From: Prado023 sp963706875
GTDB lineage: Bacteria; Actinomycetota; Actinomycetes; S36-B12; CAIYMF01
Direction: 5' to 3'
DNA: 64,000 bases
Assembly (NCBI GenBank): GCA_963706875.1
Contig: CAVPNW010000018.1
Coordinates: 107,879 to 171,878, forward strand
Part shown: positions 56,243-64,000 of the stretch, piece by piece
Layout: every line of letters starts with the position of its first letter
How positions within the stretch are numbered: the stretch's first letter is position 1
Notes under the pieces: generated by a model
Database searches by the model: none
Told to the model about the DNA's origin: nothing
What the model saw: the letters and a program-made list of their open reading frames with translations, nothing else
Made by a program: the position numbers and the translations under genes

Positions 56243-57034
56243 ATGGCGGAGCATGTGCAGGGTCAGCCCGGTGCCGACCGTGCGGTCGGCCGCCCCGGCC
56301 CGGCGGCCCGCATGACAGGTCCGGATCCCGTCCGACCTCGGCCGAGCGTCCTGATCCCCCCGGTTACCTCAGCCTCGGGCGGCTCAGCTCCTGCGGCGCC
56401 GGCACCTGCCCCCGCGGCGCCCATCCCCCCGACAGTCGAACCGCAGGCACCGCCGACCGGGGGCCCCGCCCCGTCGGTCGCAGCTCCGGCTGCCGCCGTG
56501 GCAGCCGCGACGGGGATCGCCGCCGCCACTGCTCCTGCTCCGGCACCTGCGCCCACATCGGGCCCGCCCTCGATGCCCGCCGCACCGGCACAGCCGCGTC
56601 CGCAGCTGCAGCCGCGTCCGCAGCAGACCAGCGTCGCCCGGGTGGCCCACAGCGCTGTGCGGCCCTCGTCCGGCCCCCGAGCGGCCCGCGTCTACGTGAC
56701 GCACATCGACCCGTGGGCTGTCATGAAGCAGGCGTTCCTGCTGTCACTGGCCCTGGCCGTGATCATCCTGGCGGCCTCGGCCGCCCTGTGGTTCGCCCTG
56801 GACTCCGCGGGGATCATCGATGCGATCACCAGGACCGCCACCGACGTGGGTGGCGAGAGCGGTGCCAGCGTGACGGGCTTCCTGGACTTCGGCAAGATCA
56901 TGGGCGCGGCACTGGTGGTCGCAGGGATCGAGACGGTGCTCGTGACCGCCCTGTGCACGCTGCTGGCGTTCATGTACAACCTGTCCGTCGGAATCGGCGG
57001 GGGCCTCGAGGTCACGCTGTCCGAGGAGGACTAG
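56243..57034 (+). CDS. DUF3566 family membrane protein
   Basis: This 263-residue protein has a long Pro/Ala-rich disordered N-terminal half, followed by the DUF3566 domain (VYVTHIDPWAVMKQAFLLSLAL) with two membrane segments (LALAVIILAASAALWFAL and the LVVAGIETVLVTALCTLLAF region). It occurs after gyrA in actinobacteria, like mycobacterial Rv0007. I chose ATG 56243, preceded by GGGAGG. Confidence 0.88.
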   Translation: MAEHVQGQPGADRAVGRPGPAARMTGPDPVRPRPSVLIPPVTSASGGSAPAAPAPAPAAPIPPTVEPQAPPTGGPAPSVAAPAAAVAAATGIAAATAPAPAPAPTSGPPSMPAAPAQPRPQLQPRPQQTSVARVAHSAVRPSSGPRAARVYVTHIDPWAVMKQAFLLSLALAVIILAASAALWFALDSAGIIDAITRTATDVGGESGASVTGFLDFGKIMGAALVVAGIETVLVTALCTLLAFMYNLSVGIGGGLEVTLSEED

Positions 57035-57094
57035 TCGTTTGGGTCCCGCAGCGGTGCTGGGGTACCCTTTCCGACGGTGCAGGAACGCACCGGA

Positions 57095-57168
57095 GGGCCT
57101 ATAGCTCAGACGGTTAGAGCGCTTCCCTGATAAGGAAGAGGTCAGAGGTTCAAGTCCTCTTAGGCCCA
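57095..57168 (+). tRNA. tRNA-Ile (anticodon GAT)
   Basis: This 74-base gene folds with acceptor arms GGGCCTA and TAGGCCC plus discriminator A. The anticodon loop is CTGATAA. The CCA tail is not encoded. It follows gyrA as in mycobacteria. Confidence 0.97.
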
Positions 57169-57211
57169 CGCGCAGCGAGCTGGCTCGCTGTGATTCCCCG
57201 GGAGGTCACCC

Positions 57212-57340
57212 ATGTTGAAGAAGGTCCTGCTGCTGGCGGCAATCGCTGCTGCCGGGTACGTCGCCTACAGCCGCGTCACCCAGGCCCAGGAGGAGCGCGA
57301 CCTCTGGAACGAGGCCACCTCCGCTCCCGACCTGCGCTGA
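57212..57340 (+). CDS. DLW-39 family small membrane protein
   Basis: This 42-residue protein has a hydrophobic N-terminus (LKKVLLLAAIAAAGYVAY) and the family motif ERDLWNEAT that gives the name. ATG 57212 follows GGGAGG. It sits between the tRNA-Ile and tRNA-Ala genes, as in many actinobacteria. Function unknown. Confidence 0.85.
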   Translation: MLKKVLLLAAIAAAGYVAYSRVTQAQEERDLWNEATSAPDLR

Positions 57341-57348
57341 CCCAGCGA

Positions 57349-57421
57349 GGGGACGTAGCTCAACTGGCAGAGCACCGCCTTTGCAAGGCGGGGGTTAGGG
57401 GTTCAAGTCCCCTCGTCTCCA
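57349..57421 (+). tRNA. tRNA-Ala (anticodon TGC)
   Basis: This 73-base gene has acceptor arms GGGGACG and CGTCTCC plus A, and the anticodon loop TTTGCAA. The CCA tail is not encoded. It lies 8 bases after the DLW-39 stop. Confidence 0.96.
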
Positions 57422-57468
57422 CACATGACCGTGGCCCCGGGCTGTTCCCCGGGGCCACGGTCATGTGT
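57421..57468 (+). terminator. long perfect hairpin after tRNA-Ala
   Basis: A perfect 21-bp inverted repeat with a 6-base loop (CTGTTC) begins at the last base of tRNA-Ala. It lacks a T-run. Its strength and position imply transcription termination of the tRNA-containing transcript. Confidence 0.75.
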
Positions 57469-57642
57469 GCCAGGAACGCGGCGGGGGCTTGGGAGCAGGC
57501 TCGCCAGAGGCGAGCCGACGGCTCCCCTCGTCTCCGGGCGACGACTCCCTCCCCACCCAGCCCCACCCGGTCACTCCCAGCGCCCCGTGGCCCGACCCGC
57601 CCGACCCTGCCCACCCGCGACACCTGTGGCAGGATTCCGGCC

Positions 57643-58151
<509 letters not shown>

Positions 58152-58155
<4 letters not shown>

Positions 58156-59027
58156 GCTACGGCCTGCCGGCGGAGGCCGCTCCGCCCGCGCCCATCTGCT
58201 ACCTGCACCCCGGGCGCGAGACCTGGATCCAGTGCACCCGATGTGGTCGGCCGATCTGCCCGGAGTGCATGACGGCTGCTGCTGTGGGCTACCAGTGCCC
58301 TGAGTGCGTGCGGGCCGGCGCAGCCTCGATCCCCACCCCGCGGACCGTGTTCGGCGGCACCCTGACCCGCGACGGCGCGGTCACGATGTCCCTGATGGGG
58401 ATCTGCGCGTTCCTGTTCGTCACGATCACACTTCTCGACATGGCCGGCGGACTCCCCCGGTGGGGGATGCAGCCGCTGGCGATCGCCCTGGAGGACCAGT
58501 GGTTCCGACTCCTGTCGGCGATCTTCCTTCACGCCAACTGGCTGCACATCGGCTTCAACATGTACGTCCTGTTCGTCCTGGGCCCACCGCTGGAGCGTGT
58601 CCTTGGACACAACCGGTTCCTGACCCTCTACGTGCTCTCCGGGATCGGCGGCTCAGTCGCCTCGTACTGGTTCTCCCCGGTGAACACCTTGTCCGTCGGG
58701 GCCAGTGGCGCGATCTTCGGCCTGATGACCGCCTGGATCGTCGTCGGACGCCGCCTGGAACGCGACGTGACCCAGATCATCGTGCTGCTCGGCATCAACG
58801 TCGCCCTGGGGTTCTTCATCGGCGGGGTGGACTGGCGAGCGCACCTCGGTGGTGCGGTGACCGGCGCACTCGTCGCGCTGGTGCTCACCACGGGTCGGGG
58901 CCAGCAGGGGCGCGCCAAGGTCGGCCGGCAGGCCGCAGCAGCGGGGGCGGTTCTCGCCGCGCTGATCGTGCTGACCGTCCTGCGCACCTCACAGATCCAG
59001 GACATGGTCCCTGCGTTGCTCAGCTGA
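58152..59027 (+). CDS. rhomboid-family intramembrane serine protease with zinc-ribbon N-terminus
   Basis: The N-terminal ~60 residues carry Cys/His pairs (CYLHP, CTRCGRPICPECM, CPECV) that suggest a zinc-binding domain. The membrane core has WLHIGFNMYVLF, the catalytic serine in GASGAIFGLMTA and the catalytic histidine in AHLGGAVTGALVA. It cleaves membrane proteins within the bilayer. The length is 291 residues from GTG 58152, overlapping the ppiA stop. Confidence 0.92.
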
Positions 59028-59072
59028 GGCCTCGGGGTACGATGCGGCCCTGTCGTGCCGAGAGAGGAATTC

Positions 59073-59327
59073 ATGCCGGAGTCCAAGGGCCGCGGGAAGC
59101 CGACGTCGAGCTCGCCGCCGCCAGTTCCCAAGAAGGACGTCCCCACGACCTCCCCCCGCTGGCTGGTGCCCGTCATGCTGGCGTGCTTCATCATCGGGCT
59201 GCTGTGGATAGTCGCCTACTACATCGCTCCTGGGATGCCGGTCATGTCCACCCTCGGGCGCTGGAACATGGTGGTCGGGTTCGGGCTGATCATGGTCGGG
59301 TTCGGATTGTCGACGAAGTGGCGCTGA
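59073..59327 (+). CDS. crgA: cell division protein CrgA
   Basis: This 84-residue protein has a basic N-terminal tail and two membrane segments (WLVPVMLACFIIGLLWIVAYY and WNMVVGFGLIMVGFGLS), ending STKWR, the CrgA C-terminus. It binds FtsZ and PBPs at the septum in actinobacteria. ATG 59073 follows AGAGG. Confidence 0.93.
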   Translation: MPESKGRGKPTSSSPPPVPKKDVPTTSPRWLVPVMLACFIIGLLWIVAYYIAPGMPVMSTLGRWNMVVGFGLIMVGFGLSTKWR

Positions 59328-59477
59328 GCCGGGCAAATCGCCGCAATTGGCCGCATTGAACCCTGGGCAACGTGAGATGGGTCACGTTCAGTGACGGTGG
59401 GGCCTGAGGCCTTCGCGGGAACGACCTGGGCTTGTTCGCGACACACCGTGATCAAGCAGCCACTGAAGGAAAGCGAA

Positions 59478-59684
59478 CTACACCCGTGTAACTCTGTCCC
59501 CAGTTGTGGATAACCCTGTGGACGACATCCCGTCCACGGTCACATCGGTGAACGGCAGACGGGGTTCGAGCCAGGGGAACACCCACGTGAACAGCACGAG
59601 GACCAGTCCGGCGAAGGCCACGGCACAGATCAGTGCCCGCACGGCCGTGGGGCCGGGCAGGTGGTTCCAGAGCCAGCCGTACAT
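59478..59684 (-). CDS. small membrane protein downstream of sortase
   Basis: This 68-residue protein has one membrane segment (AVRALICAVAFAGLVLVLFTWVF). It begins directly at the sortase stop, so the two are coupled. Its 3' end overlaps a run of DnaA-like boxes (59505-59525). Similar short proteins follow class E sortase genes in other actinobacteria. Function unknown. Confidence 0.7.
   Translation of the reverse strand: MYGWLWNHLPGPTAVRALICAVAFAGLVLVLFTWVFPWLEPRLPFTDVTVDGMSSTGLSTTGDRVTRV
59505..59525. promoter_or_regulatory. two adjacent DnaA-like boxes
   Basis: TGTGGATAA at 59505-59513 is a perfect DnaA box (TTATCCACA on the other strand). TGTGGACGA at 59517-59525 has one mismatch to the high-GC consensus. 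Both lie in the coding end of the small membrane gene, about 11 kb from oriC. Confidence 0.5.
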
Positions 59685-60425
59685 CTAGCGGCCCGCCTCG
59701 ATCTCCGGCGGGATCTCTCCCTCGGCCTTGTCGTAACTCGTCGTGAGGTCGCCCCACCAGATCCACCGCGTCGTGCTGCCCCAGCGGGGGTTGCACGTGG
59801 TCAGGGTGATCAGCCGGTCGGTGGGCGTGGCGCCGGGATCGCCCGGGACCGGGTCGATGACCCACGTGTCCGACGGGCTGACGATCTGGTCGCGCCTCAG
59901 CGTGTACTCGAACCATGAGTCCTGGGTCTCGACGAAGACCCGGTCACCGTCCTGGAGGCGGTCGATGTCCCGGAACGGCTCCCCGTTGGTCGCCCGATGG
60001 GCAGCCACCGCGAAGTTCCCCTTCTCGCCGGGCAGCTGGGTCGTCGGATAGTGGCCGATCCCCCGGGCCAGGTCGGAGAGCTCGACGCTCTCCAGCACAG
60101 GGACTCCCCAGACCCGGTCACTGAGGCGCGGGATGTACATCAGGGCGAACGCGCTGCCGATCTCGGGACGGGCCTCGGGGGTGTCCTCGCCCGAGTCGCC
60201 CCCGTCGCCGCCCTGGGGATCCTGGCTGGCCCACGAGTCCTGCAGGTCGGACGCGACCTGGTCAGCGGCCCTCTGCGCGGTCACGTTGGTCCACAGCAAC
60301 TGGTAGGCGACGAACAGCAGGAGCAGGACGCCCAGCGTGATCAGCAGCTCGCCGAGGACCCCGACGGCCGACCAGACGCGTGACGGTGGCCTGTGCGTGG
60401 CCTGCTCGGTCTGCGGGATGGTCAT
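59685..60425 (-). CDS. srtE: class E sortase
   Basis: This 246-residue transpeptidase has a membrane anchor (VLGELLITLGVLLLLFVAYQLL) and the sortase core. The catalytic His is in FAVAAHRATNGEPF, the Cys in ITLTTCNPRWGSTTR, with the following Arg. Class E sortases anchor LAXTG-type surface proteins in actinobacteria. It follows the DUF881 gene with a 4-base overlap. Confidence 0.93.
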   Translation of the reverse strand: MTIPQTEQATHRPPSRVWSAVGVLGELLITLGVLLLLFVAYQLLWTNVTAQRAADQVASDLQDSWASQDPQGGDGGDSGEDTPEARPEIGSAFALMYIPRLSDRVWGVPVLESVELSDLARGIGHYPTTQLPGEKGNFAVAAHRATNGEPFRDIDRLQDGDRVFVETQDSWFEYTLRRDQIVSPSDTWVIDPVPGDPGATPTDRLITLTTCNPRWGSTTRWIWWGDLTTSYDKAEGEIPPEIEAGR

Positions 60426-61267
60426 CGGACCACTTGGGCGTCATTGGTCGACAGGGGGCCGGTGTAGGCCGGGAGGACCTGCTCACGGGCGGTCTTCACC
60501 TCGTAGCGCATGCCCACGACCCCGGCCCACTGCCGGAAGAGCTGGACCGACTCGTCCTCGTCGAGTGCAGTCAGCATGCGGTCGAGGTCCCCGACCCCGG
60601 CGATGACGAACGGTGGGGAGTAGACCTGCCCCTGGAGGATGACGGTGTTCCCCACGCAACGCACGGAGCTCGAGTTGATCAATCGCTGGCCCATGACGGT
60701 GACCCCGGAGGCCCCCGAGCGCCAGAGGGCGTTGACCACGCCCTGCACGTCCTGCTGGTGCACGATGTAGTCGTCCCCCGTGAGCCCGTCGGGCAGGGGG
60801 TTGGGCGCATCGGCATCGTCGAGTGTCACAGTGACACCGGGACCCCTGACCTCGGTCAGTCCCACTGCGGGGGCCAACTCCGCGATCTGCTCGTTGGTCT
60901 GCTCCAGGACGATCCCCGGATCATCCTGGGACCGCAGGGCCGCCAGCTCGGTGGTCAGGCGATCGACATCGTCCTGAAGGCTGCTGTTCTGCTCTGCCCT
61001 GGCGATGATGGCGTCGCGCACGCCCCCGGTGCGGTCCAGACGCAGGATGCCGTCCTCGGATGCCGTGGCACTGGCGATGAACATCGCCCCGGCCATGGCG
61101 AACACCCCACCGGCGACGAGGTCCGGCCAGCGCACCCGGCGCCGGCGCCGGACGGGGCGTGCCCCAGCAGCGGCGTCCTCCGGGGGGTCCAGGACCTCGG
61201 TCCCCGGGACAGCCGGACGTCCCGGATCCGCGGATCCGGTCCCGGGCGCGCCGAGGGGTGAGTGCAC
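60422..61267 (-). CDS. DUF881 family membrane protein
   Basis: This protein of about 281 residues has a disordered N-terminus, one membrane segment (DLVAGGVFAMAGAMFIASA) and an extracytoplasmic DUF881 domain. That domain has a coiled coil (QNSSLQDDVDRLTTELAALR) and GPGVTVTLDDAD, NALWRSGASGVTVMGQRL and INSSSVRCVGN segments. It is divergent from trpG as in mycobacteria (Rv0012-Rv0013). The start is uncertain: GTG 61267 is chosen, since a longer frame to 61306 would overlap trpG. Function unknown. Confidence 0.85.
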   Translation of the reverse strand: MHSPLGAPGTGSADPGRPAVPGTEVLDPPEDAAAGARPVRRRRRVRWPDLVAGGVFAMAGAMFIASATASEDGILRLDRTGGVRDAIIARAEQNSSLQDDVDRLTTELAALRSQDDPGIVLEQTNEQIAELAPAVGLTEVRGPGVTVTLDDADAPNPLPDGLTGDDYIVHQQDVQGVVNALWRSGASGVTVMGQRLINSSSVRCVGNTVILQGQVYSPPFVIAGVGDLDRMLTALDEDESVQLFRQWAGVVGMRYEVKTAREQVLPAYTGPLSTNDAQVVR

Positions 61268-61296
61268 GGGACTACGGTACCCGCGACAATGGGCCT

Positions 61297-61932
61297 GTGA
61301 CTGCACGCATCCTGATCGTGGACAACTACGACTCCTTCGTCTTCAACCTCGCCCAGTACCTCGCCCAGCTCGGTGCGCAGGTCGATGTCCGGCGCAACGA
61401 CGAGGTGTCCACTGGCGACGCCCGCAACTACGACGGCGTGCTCCTGTCGCCCGGGCCGGGTGATCCCCACGATGCCGGGGTGTGCATGGACATGGTCAGC
61501 GCGTGCGCCGGGACGGTCCCGCTGTTCGGGGTCTGCCTGGGGCATCAGGCGATCGGCGCGGTGTTCGGCGGGATCGTCTCGCGAGCTCCGGAGCTGCTGC
61601 ACGGCAAGACCTCGATGGTGCACCACACCGGTGCCGGGGTCCTGGCCGGGCTGCCCGACCCGTTCCGGGCCACCCGGTACCACTCGCTCGCTGTTGAGCG
61701 CGGCTCTGTTCCCCAGGAGCTGGAGATCACCGGCTGGACCGATTCCGGCGTCGTGATGGCACTTCGGCACCGCGAGTTCGACATCGAGGGGGTCCAGTTC
61801 CATCCCGAGTCCGTGCTCACCGAGGGCGGGCACCTCATGCTGGCCAACTGGCTGGCGCGGTGCGGTGATCCGGATGCGGTGCGGCGTGCTGACGGCCTGG
61901 CCCCGGTCGTGGGCTCCGCCTCGAGCGCCTGA
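61297..61932 (+). CDS. trpG: glutamine amidotransferase, anthranilate/aminodeoxychorismate synthase component II
   Basis: This 211-residue class I amidotransferase has the oxyanion region SPGPGDP, the catalytic Cys in FGVCLGHQAIG and the His-x-Glu pair in GVQFHPESVLTE. It releases ammonia from glutamine for the partner synthase component I, in tryptophan or folate synthesis. No component I is nearby, so pabA and trpG cannot be distinguished. The start is GTG 61297. Confidence 0.93.
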   Translation: MTARILIVDNYDSFVFNLAQYLAQLGAQVDVRRNDEVSTGDARNYDGVLLSPGPGDPHDAGVCMDMVSACAGTVPLFGVCLGHQAIGAVFGGIVSRAPELLHGKTSMVHHTGAGVLAGLPDPFRATRYHSLAVERGSVPQELEITGWTDSGVVMALRHREFDIEGVQFHPESVLTEGGHLMLANWLARCGDPDAVRRADGLAPVVGSASSA

Positions 61933-61987
61933 GCCCCTCCCGGCGCCCCCGGGGGCGCCGACCAAGCAGGCCCAGGCGGACGGCGGC

Positions 61988-63154
61988 TCAGCCGAAGGCC
62001 GCGGCCAGCCGGCCGACAGCCTCGCGCAGCACCTGCGGGCGCTTGCAGAACGCCCACCTGACCCAGGACTGTCCCACGGACTGGTCATCGCAGAGCGGGG
62101 CCACCGGGATCGCGACCACGCCAGCCCGCCGGGGCAGCTCAGCGCAGAACCGTTCCCCACTGTCGTAGCCCACCGAGGTGACATCGGTGAGCAGGAAGTA
62201 GGTCCCCTCGCTCGGCAGCACCGTGAGGCCGAGTCCGGACAGGCCGTCGGTGAGCAGGTCGCGCTGACGGGCCAGCCCGCTTCGGAAGGTGTCCCAGTGC
62301 TCATCGGGAAGTGCGGTCATGCCCTCGGCCACGGCCCACTGGAACGGCCCACCGGAGACGTAGCTCAGGTGCTGGCGGATGACGCGTACGGCGCCGATCA
62401 GGTCCGCGGGTCCGGTCGCCCAGCCCACCTTCCAGCCCGTGAACGACAGGCTCTTGCCGGCGGAGCCCACGGTGATCGTGCGTTCCGCCATGCCCGGCAG
62501 GGTGGCGATGGGGATGTGCGGATGCCCGTCGAACCAGAGGTGCTCGTAGGCCTCGTCGGAGAGGACGACGAGGTCGGCCGCGACTGCCTCCCGGGCGATG
62601 GCTGCGAGCTCAGCCCCGGTGAGGACAGAGCCTGAGGGGTTGTGCGGCGAGTTGAGGATCAGCATCCGGCTGCGCGCGGTGATGCGCGCCCGGAGCGCCA
62701 TCGGATCGGGTCGGAATGTCCCTGGGACAGGTGGGACACTGACGCGGACCCCTCCGGCGAGATCGATGGCGGCCGCGTAGAGGTCGAACCAGGGCTCGAG
62801 GACCAGGACCTCGTCCCCGGGCTCCACGAACGCCAGGACGCTGGCGACGATCGCCTCCGAGGCACCGGTGGTCACGACCACGTCCGTGGCCGGATCCCAG
62901 GTCAGCCCGTACCACCTCTGCTGGTGCGCGCAGATCGCCGTGCGGAGTTCGGGCAGGCCATGGACGGGCGGGTACTGCGCTCCTCGACCCTCGGCGATGG
63001 CCGCCAGGGCGGCGTCGCGCACGAGCTCCGGTCCGTCGGTGTCCGGGAACCCCTGGCCGAGGTTGACTGCCCCGACCGAGGTGGCCAGGGCCGACATCTC
63101 ACCGAAGATGCTGCGTCGGTGGGGCTGCATCCGGGCCACGAGAGGGTGTGTCAT
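61988..63154 (-). CDS. PLP-dependent aminotransferase (class I, DapC/KAT-like)
   Basis: This 388-residue fold-type I enzyme has GAVNLGQGFPDTDGP, TTGASEAIVASVLAF, NSPHNPSG, SDEAYEHLWFDG, and the PLP lysine in GSAGKSLSFTGWKVGW. Relatives include N-succinyldiaminopimelate, kynurenine and methionine aminotransferases. I chose ATG 63154 (MTHPLVARMQPH). It is convergent with trpG. Confidence 0.88.
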   Translation of the reverse strand: MTHPLVARMQPHRRSIFGEMSALATSVGAVNLGQGFPDTDGPELVRDAALAAIAEGRGAQYPPVHGLPELRTAICAHQQRWYGLTWDPATDVVVTTGASEAIVASVLAFVEPGDEVLVLEPWFDLYAAAIDLAGGVRVSVPPVPGTFRPDPMALRARITARSRMLILNSPHNPSGSVLTGAELAAIAREAVAADLVVLSDEAYEHLWFDGHPHIPIATLPGMAERTITVGSAGKSLSFTGWKVGWATGPADLIGAVRVIRQHLSYVSGGPFQWAVAEGMTALPDEHWDTFRSGLARQRDLLTDGLSGLGLTVLPSEGTYFLLTDVTSVGYDSGERFCAELPRRAGVVAIPVAPLCDDQSVGQSWVRWAFCKRPQVLREAVGRLAAAFG

Positions 63155-63194
63155 TGGCCTACCCCATGCTGCTGATGTCGCAGGGACACGTGGG

Positions 63195-63968
63195 TCACTT
63201 CCCAGCCAGACCGGACCGGGAGGCCATGGTGCCCGCCCGCCGCAGGAGTGGGCGGGGCGTGAACTGGACGGCCAGTGCCAGGGCGCTGTAGCGCTTGGAG
63301 GGGACACTCACCGACCGACCTGCCCGCGCCGTCCGGAGCCCATCACGGGCCACTCGTCGCGAGTCCAGCCAGACCCAGTCCGGGAAGACCGAGACGTCCA
63401 TCTCAGCGCGCTCGTGGAACTCCGTGCGGGTGAAGCCCGGGCAGACGGCTGTGGCGGTCACCCCGGTCCCGGAGAGCTCGGCACCGAGACCCTCGGTGAA
63501 CACAGTGACCCAGGACTTGGCCGCGGAGTACGTGCCGATCGGCATCCATCCGGCGACGCTGGACACATTGACCACGATCCCGTGTCCCCGCTGCACCATC
63601 CCGGGCAGCGCCGCGTGGGTCAGTCGCAGGGTGGCCCGGACCAGGACATCGAGAAGGCGTTCCTCGTCGGAGAGATCCCCTGCCACGAACTCCTGGTTGA
63701 CGCCGAACCCGGCGTTGTTCACCAGGACGTCGATGGGGTTCGACGTATCGGCCAGCCGGTCCATCACGGCCCTGCAGCCGGCATCCGTGGCCAGGTCGGC
63801 GGTCAGCACCTCCACGGTGACGCCGTGATCGGCGGAGAGTCGTTCGGCAAGGGCCTCAAGACGCTCGGTGCTTCGCGCCACAAGGACGAGGTCCGATCCC
63901 TCTCCGGCCAGCTCCTCGGCGAATGCCAGGCCGATGCCGGCGGTGGCGCCGGTGATGCATGCAGTCAT
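63195..63968 (-). CDS. short-chain dehydrogenase/reductase
   Basis: This 257-residue SDR has the cofactor motif TGATAGIGLAFA, NNAGFGVN, the catalytic Ser in VNVSSVAGW and YSAAKSW (Tyr-x-x-x-Lys). It is likely NADPH-dependent from the Ser/Arg residues after the glycine motif (ARSTERLE). Substrate unknown. The ATG at 63968 is near the window edge; the last 32 bases hold nothing assignable. Confidence 0.92.
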   Translation of the reverse strand: MTACITGATAGIGLAFAEELAGEGSDLVLVARSTERLEALAERLSADHGVTVEVLTADLATDAGCRAVMDRLADTSNPIDVLVNNAGFGVNQEFVAGDLSDEERLLDVLVRATLRLTHAALPGMVQRGHGIVVNVSSVAGWMPIGTYSAAKSWVTVFTEGLGAELSGTGVTATAVCPGFTRTEFHERAEMDVSVFPDWVWLDSRRVARDGLRTARAGRSVSVPSKRYSALALAVQFTPRPLLRRAGTMASRSGLAGK

Positions 63969-64000
63969 GGCCCCAGTGTGCCCCAGCCGGTCAGGGCATC

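Noticed and set aside
59583..59594. CACGTG-containing sequence near 59587 as a second parS
   Set aside because: Only the central hexamer and a few right-arm bases match; the left arm does not.

Overview
The window is about 64 kb of very GC-rich chromosomal DNA from an actinobacterium, centred on the replication origin. The evidence is the gene order. It carries rpmH-dnaA-oriC-dnaN-recF-dciA-gyrB-gyrA, the yidC/jag/rsmG/parB block, the fhaA-fhaB-pstP-ftsW-pbpA-pknB cell-wall kinase operon, a cca/NUDIX/DUF6049/murJ/trxB/trxA/cwlM block, crgA, a class E sortase, DLW-39 and DUF5318 proteins, and a padR-ino1 pair. These sets flank oriC in mycobacteria and other actinobacteria. The class E sortase and the overall content would suit Micrococcales or relatives, but the genus cannot be fixed from this sequence. 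No rRNA, insertion sequence, prophage or CRISPR array is visible.

Layout. 1-5.5 kb: end of a FemABX gene, an alanine racemase-family gene, a GT87 mannosyltransferase and a class A PBP. 5.6-8.4 kb: a DUF5318 protein, an Fpg/Nei glycosylase and a GalE-like epimerase with an unusual insertion. 8.5-16.2 kb: the minus-strand pknB-to-fhaA operon. 16.2-24.8 kb: two MFS transporters, ino1 with its PadR-type neighbour, a CoA-transferase-family gene, tRNA-Leu and an OafA-type acyltransferase. 25-36 kb: cca, then the plus-strand NUDIX-DUF6049-murJ, pseudokinase and trxB-trxA-cwlM set. 36.1-41 kb: a secreted phospholipase D-like gene and a D-Ala-D-Ala ligase-like gene, each broken by one frameshift, with an aminotransferase between them. 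41.1-46.2 kb: minus-strand HTH gene, parB, rsmG, jag, yidC, yidD, rnpA, rpmH. 46.5-56.1 kb: dnaA, oriC, dnaN, recF, dciA, gyrB, gyrA. 56.2-64 kb: DUF3566 protein, tRNA-Ile, DLW-39, tRNA-Ala, cyclophilin, rhomboid, crgA, a small membrane gene with sortase and DUF881 gene, trpG/pabA, an aminotransferase and an SDR.

How the genes fit together. Most encode replication initiation and topology, chromosome segregation, and peptidoglycan synthesis with its Ser/Thr kinase control (PknB, PstP, FHA proteins, MurJ, CwlM-like pseudo-amidase, FtsW/RodA, PBPs, CrgA).

The most unusual feature is the segregation locus. parB sits directly after rsmG with no parA, and the ParB N terminus lacks a clear version of the LGxGL-type motif that normally contacts ParA. 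In the position of parA there is a perfect 14-bp inverted repeat carrying two consensus DnaA boxes. A parS-like site is embedded in the first codons of rsmG. Downstream lies an unrecognised protein with an N-terminal HTH, a predicted coiled coil, a low-complexity linker and a basic tryptophan-containing tail. A perfect DnaA box and a 12-bp palindrome precede its gene. Other items of interest are the two nearby single-base frameshifts, the roughly 110-residue insertion in GalE, and the separation of the MurJ-associated pseudokinase from MurJ with no sigM nearby.
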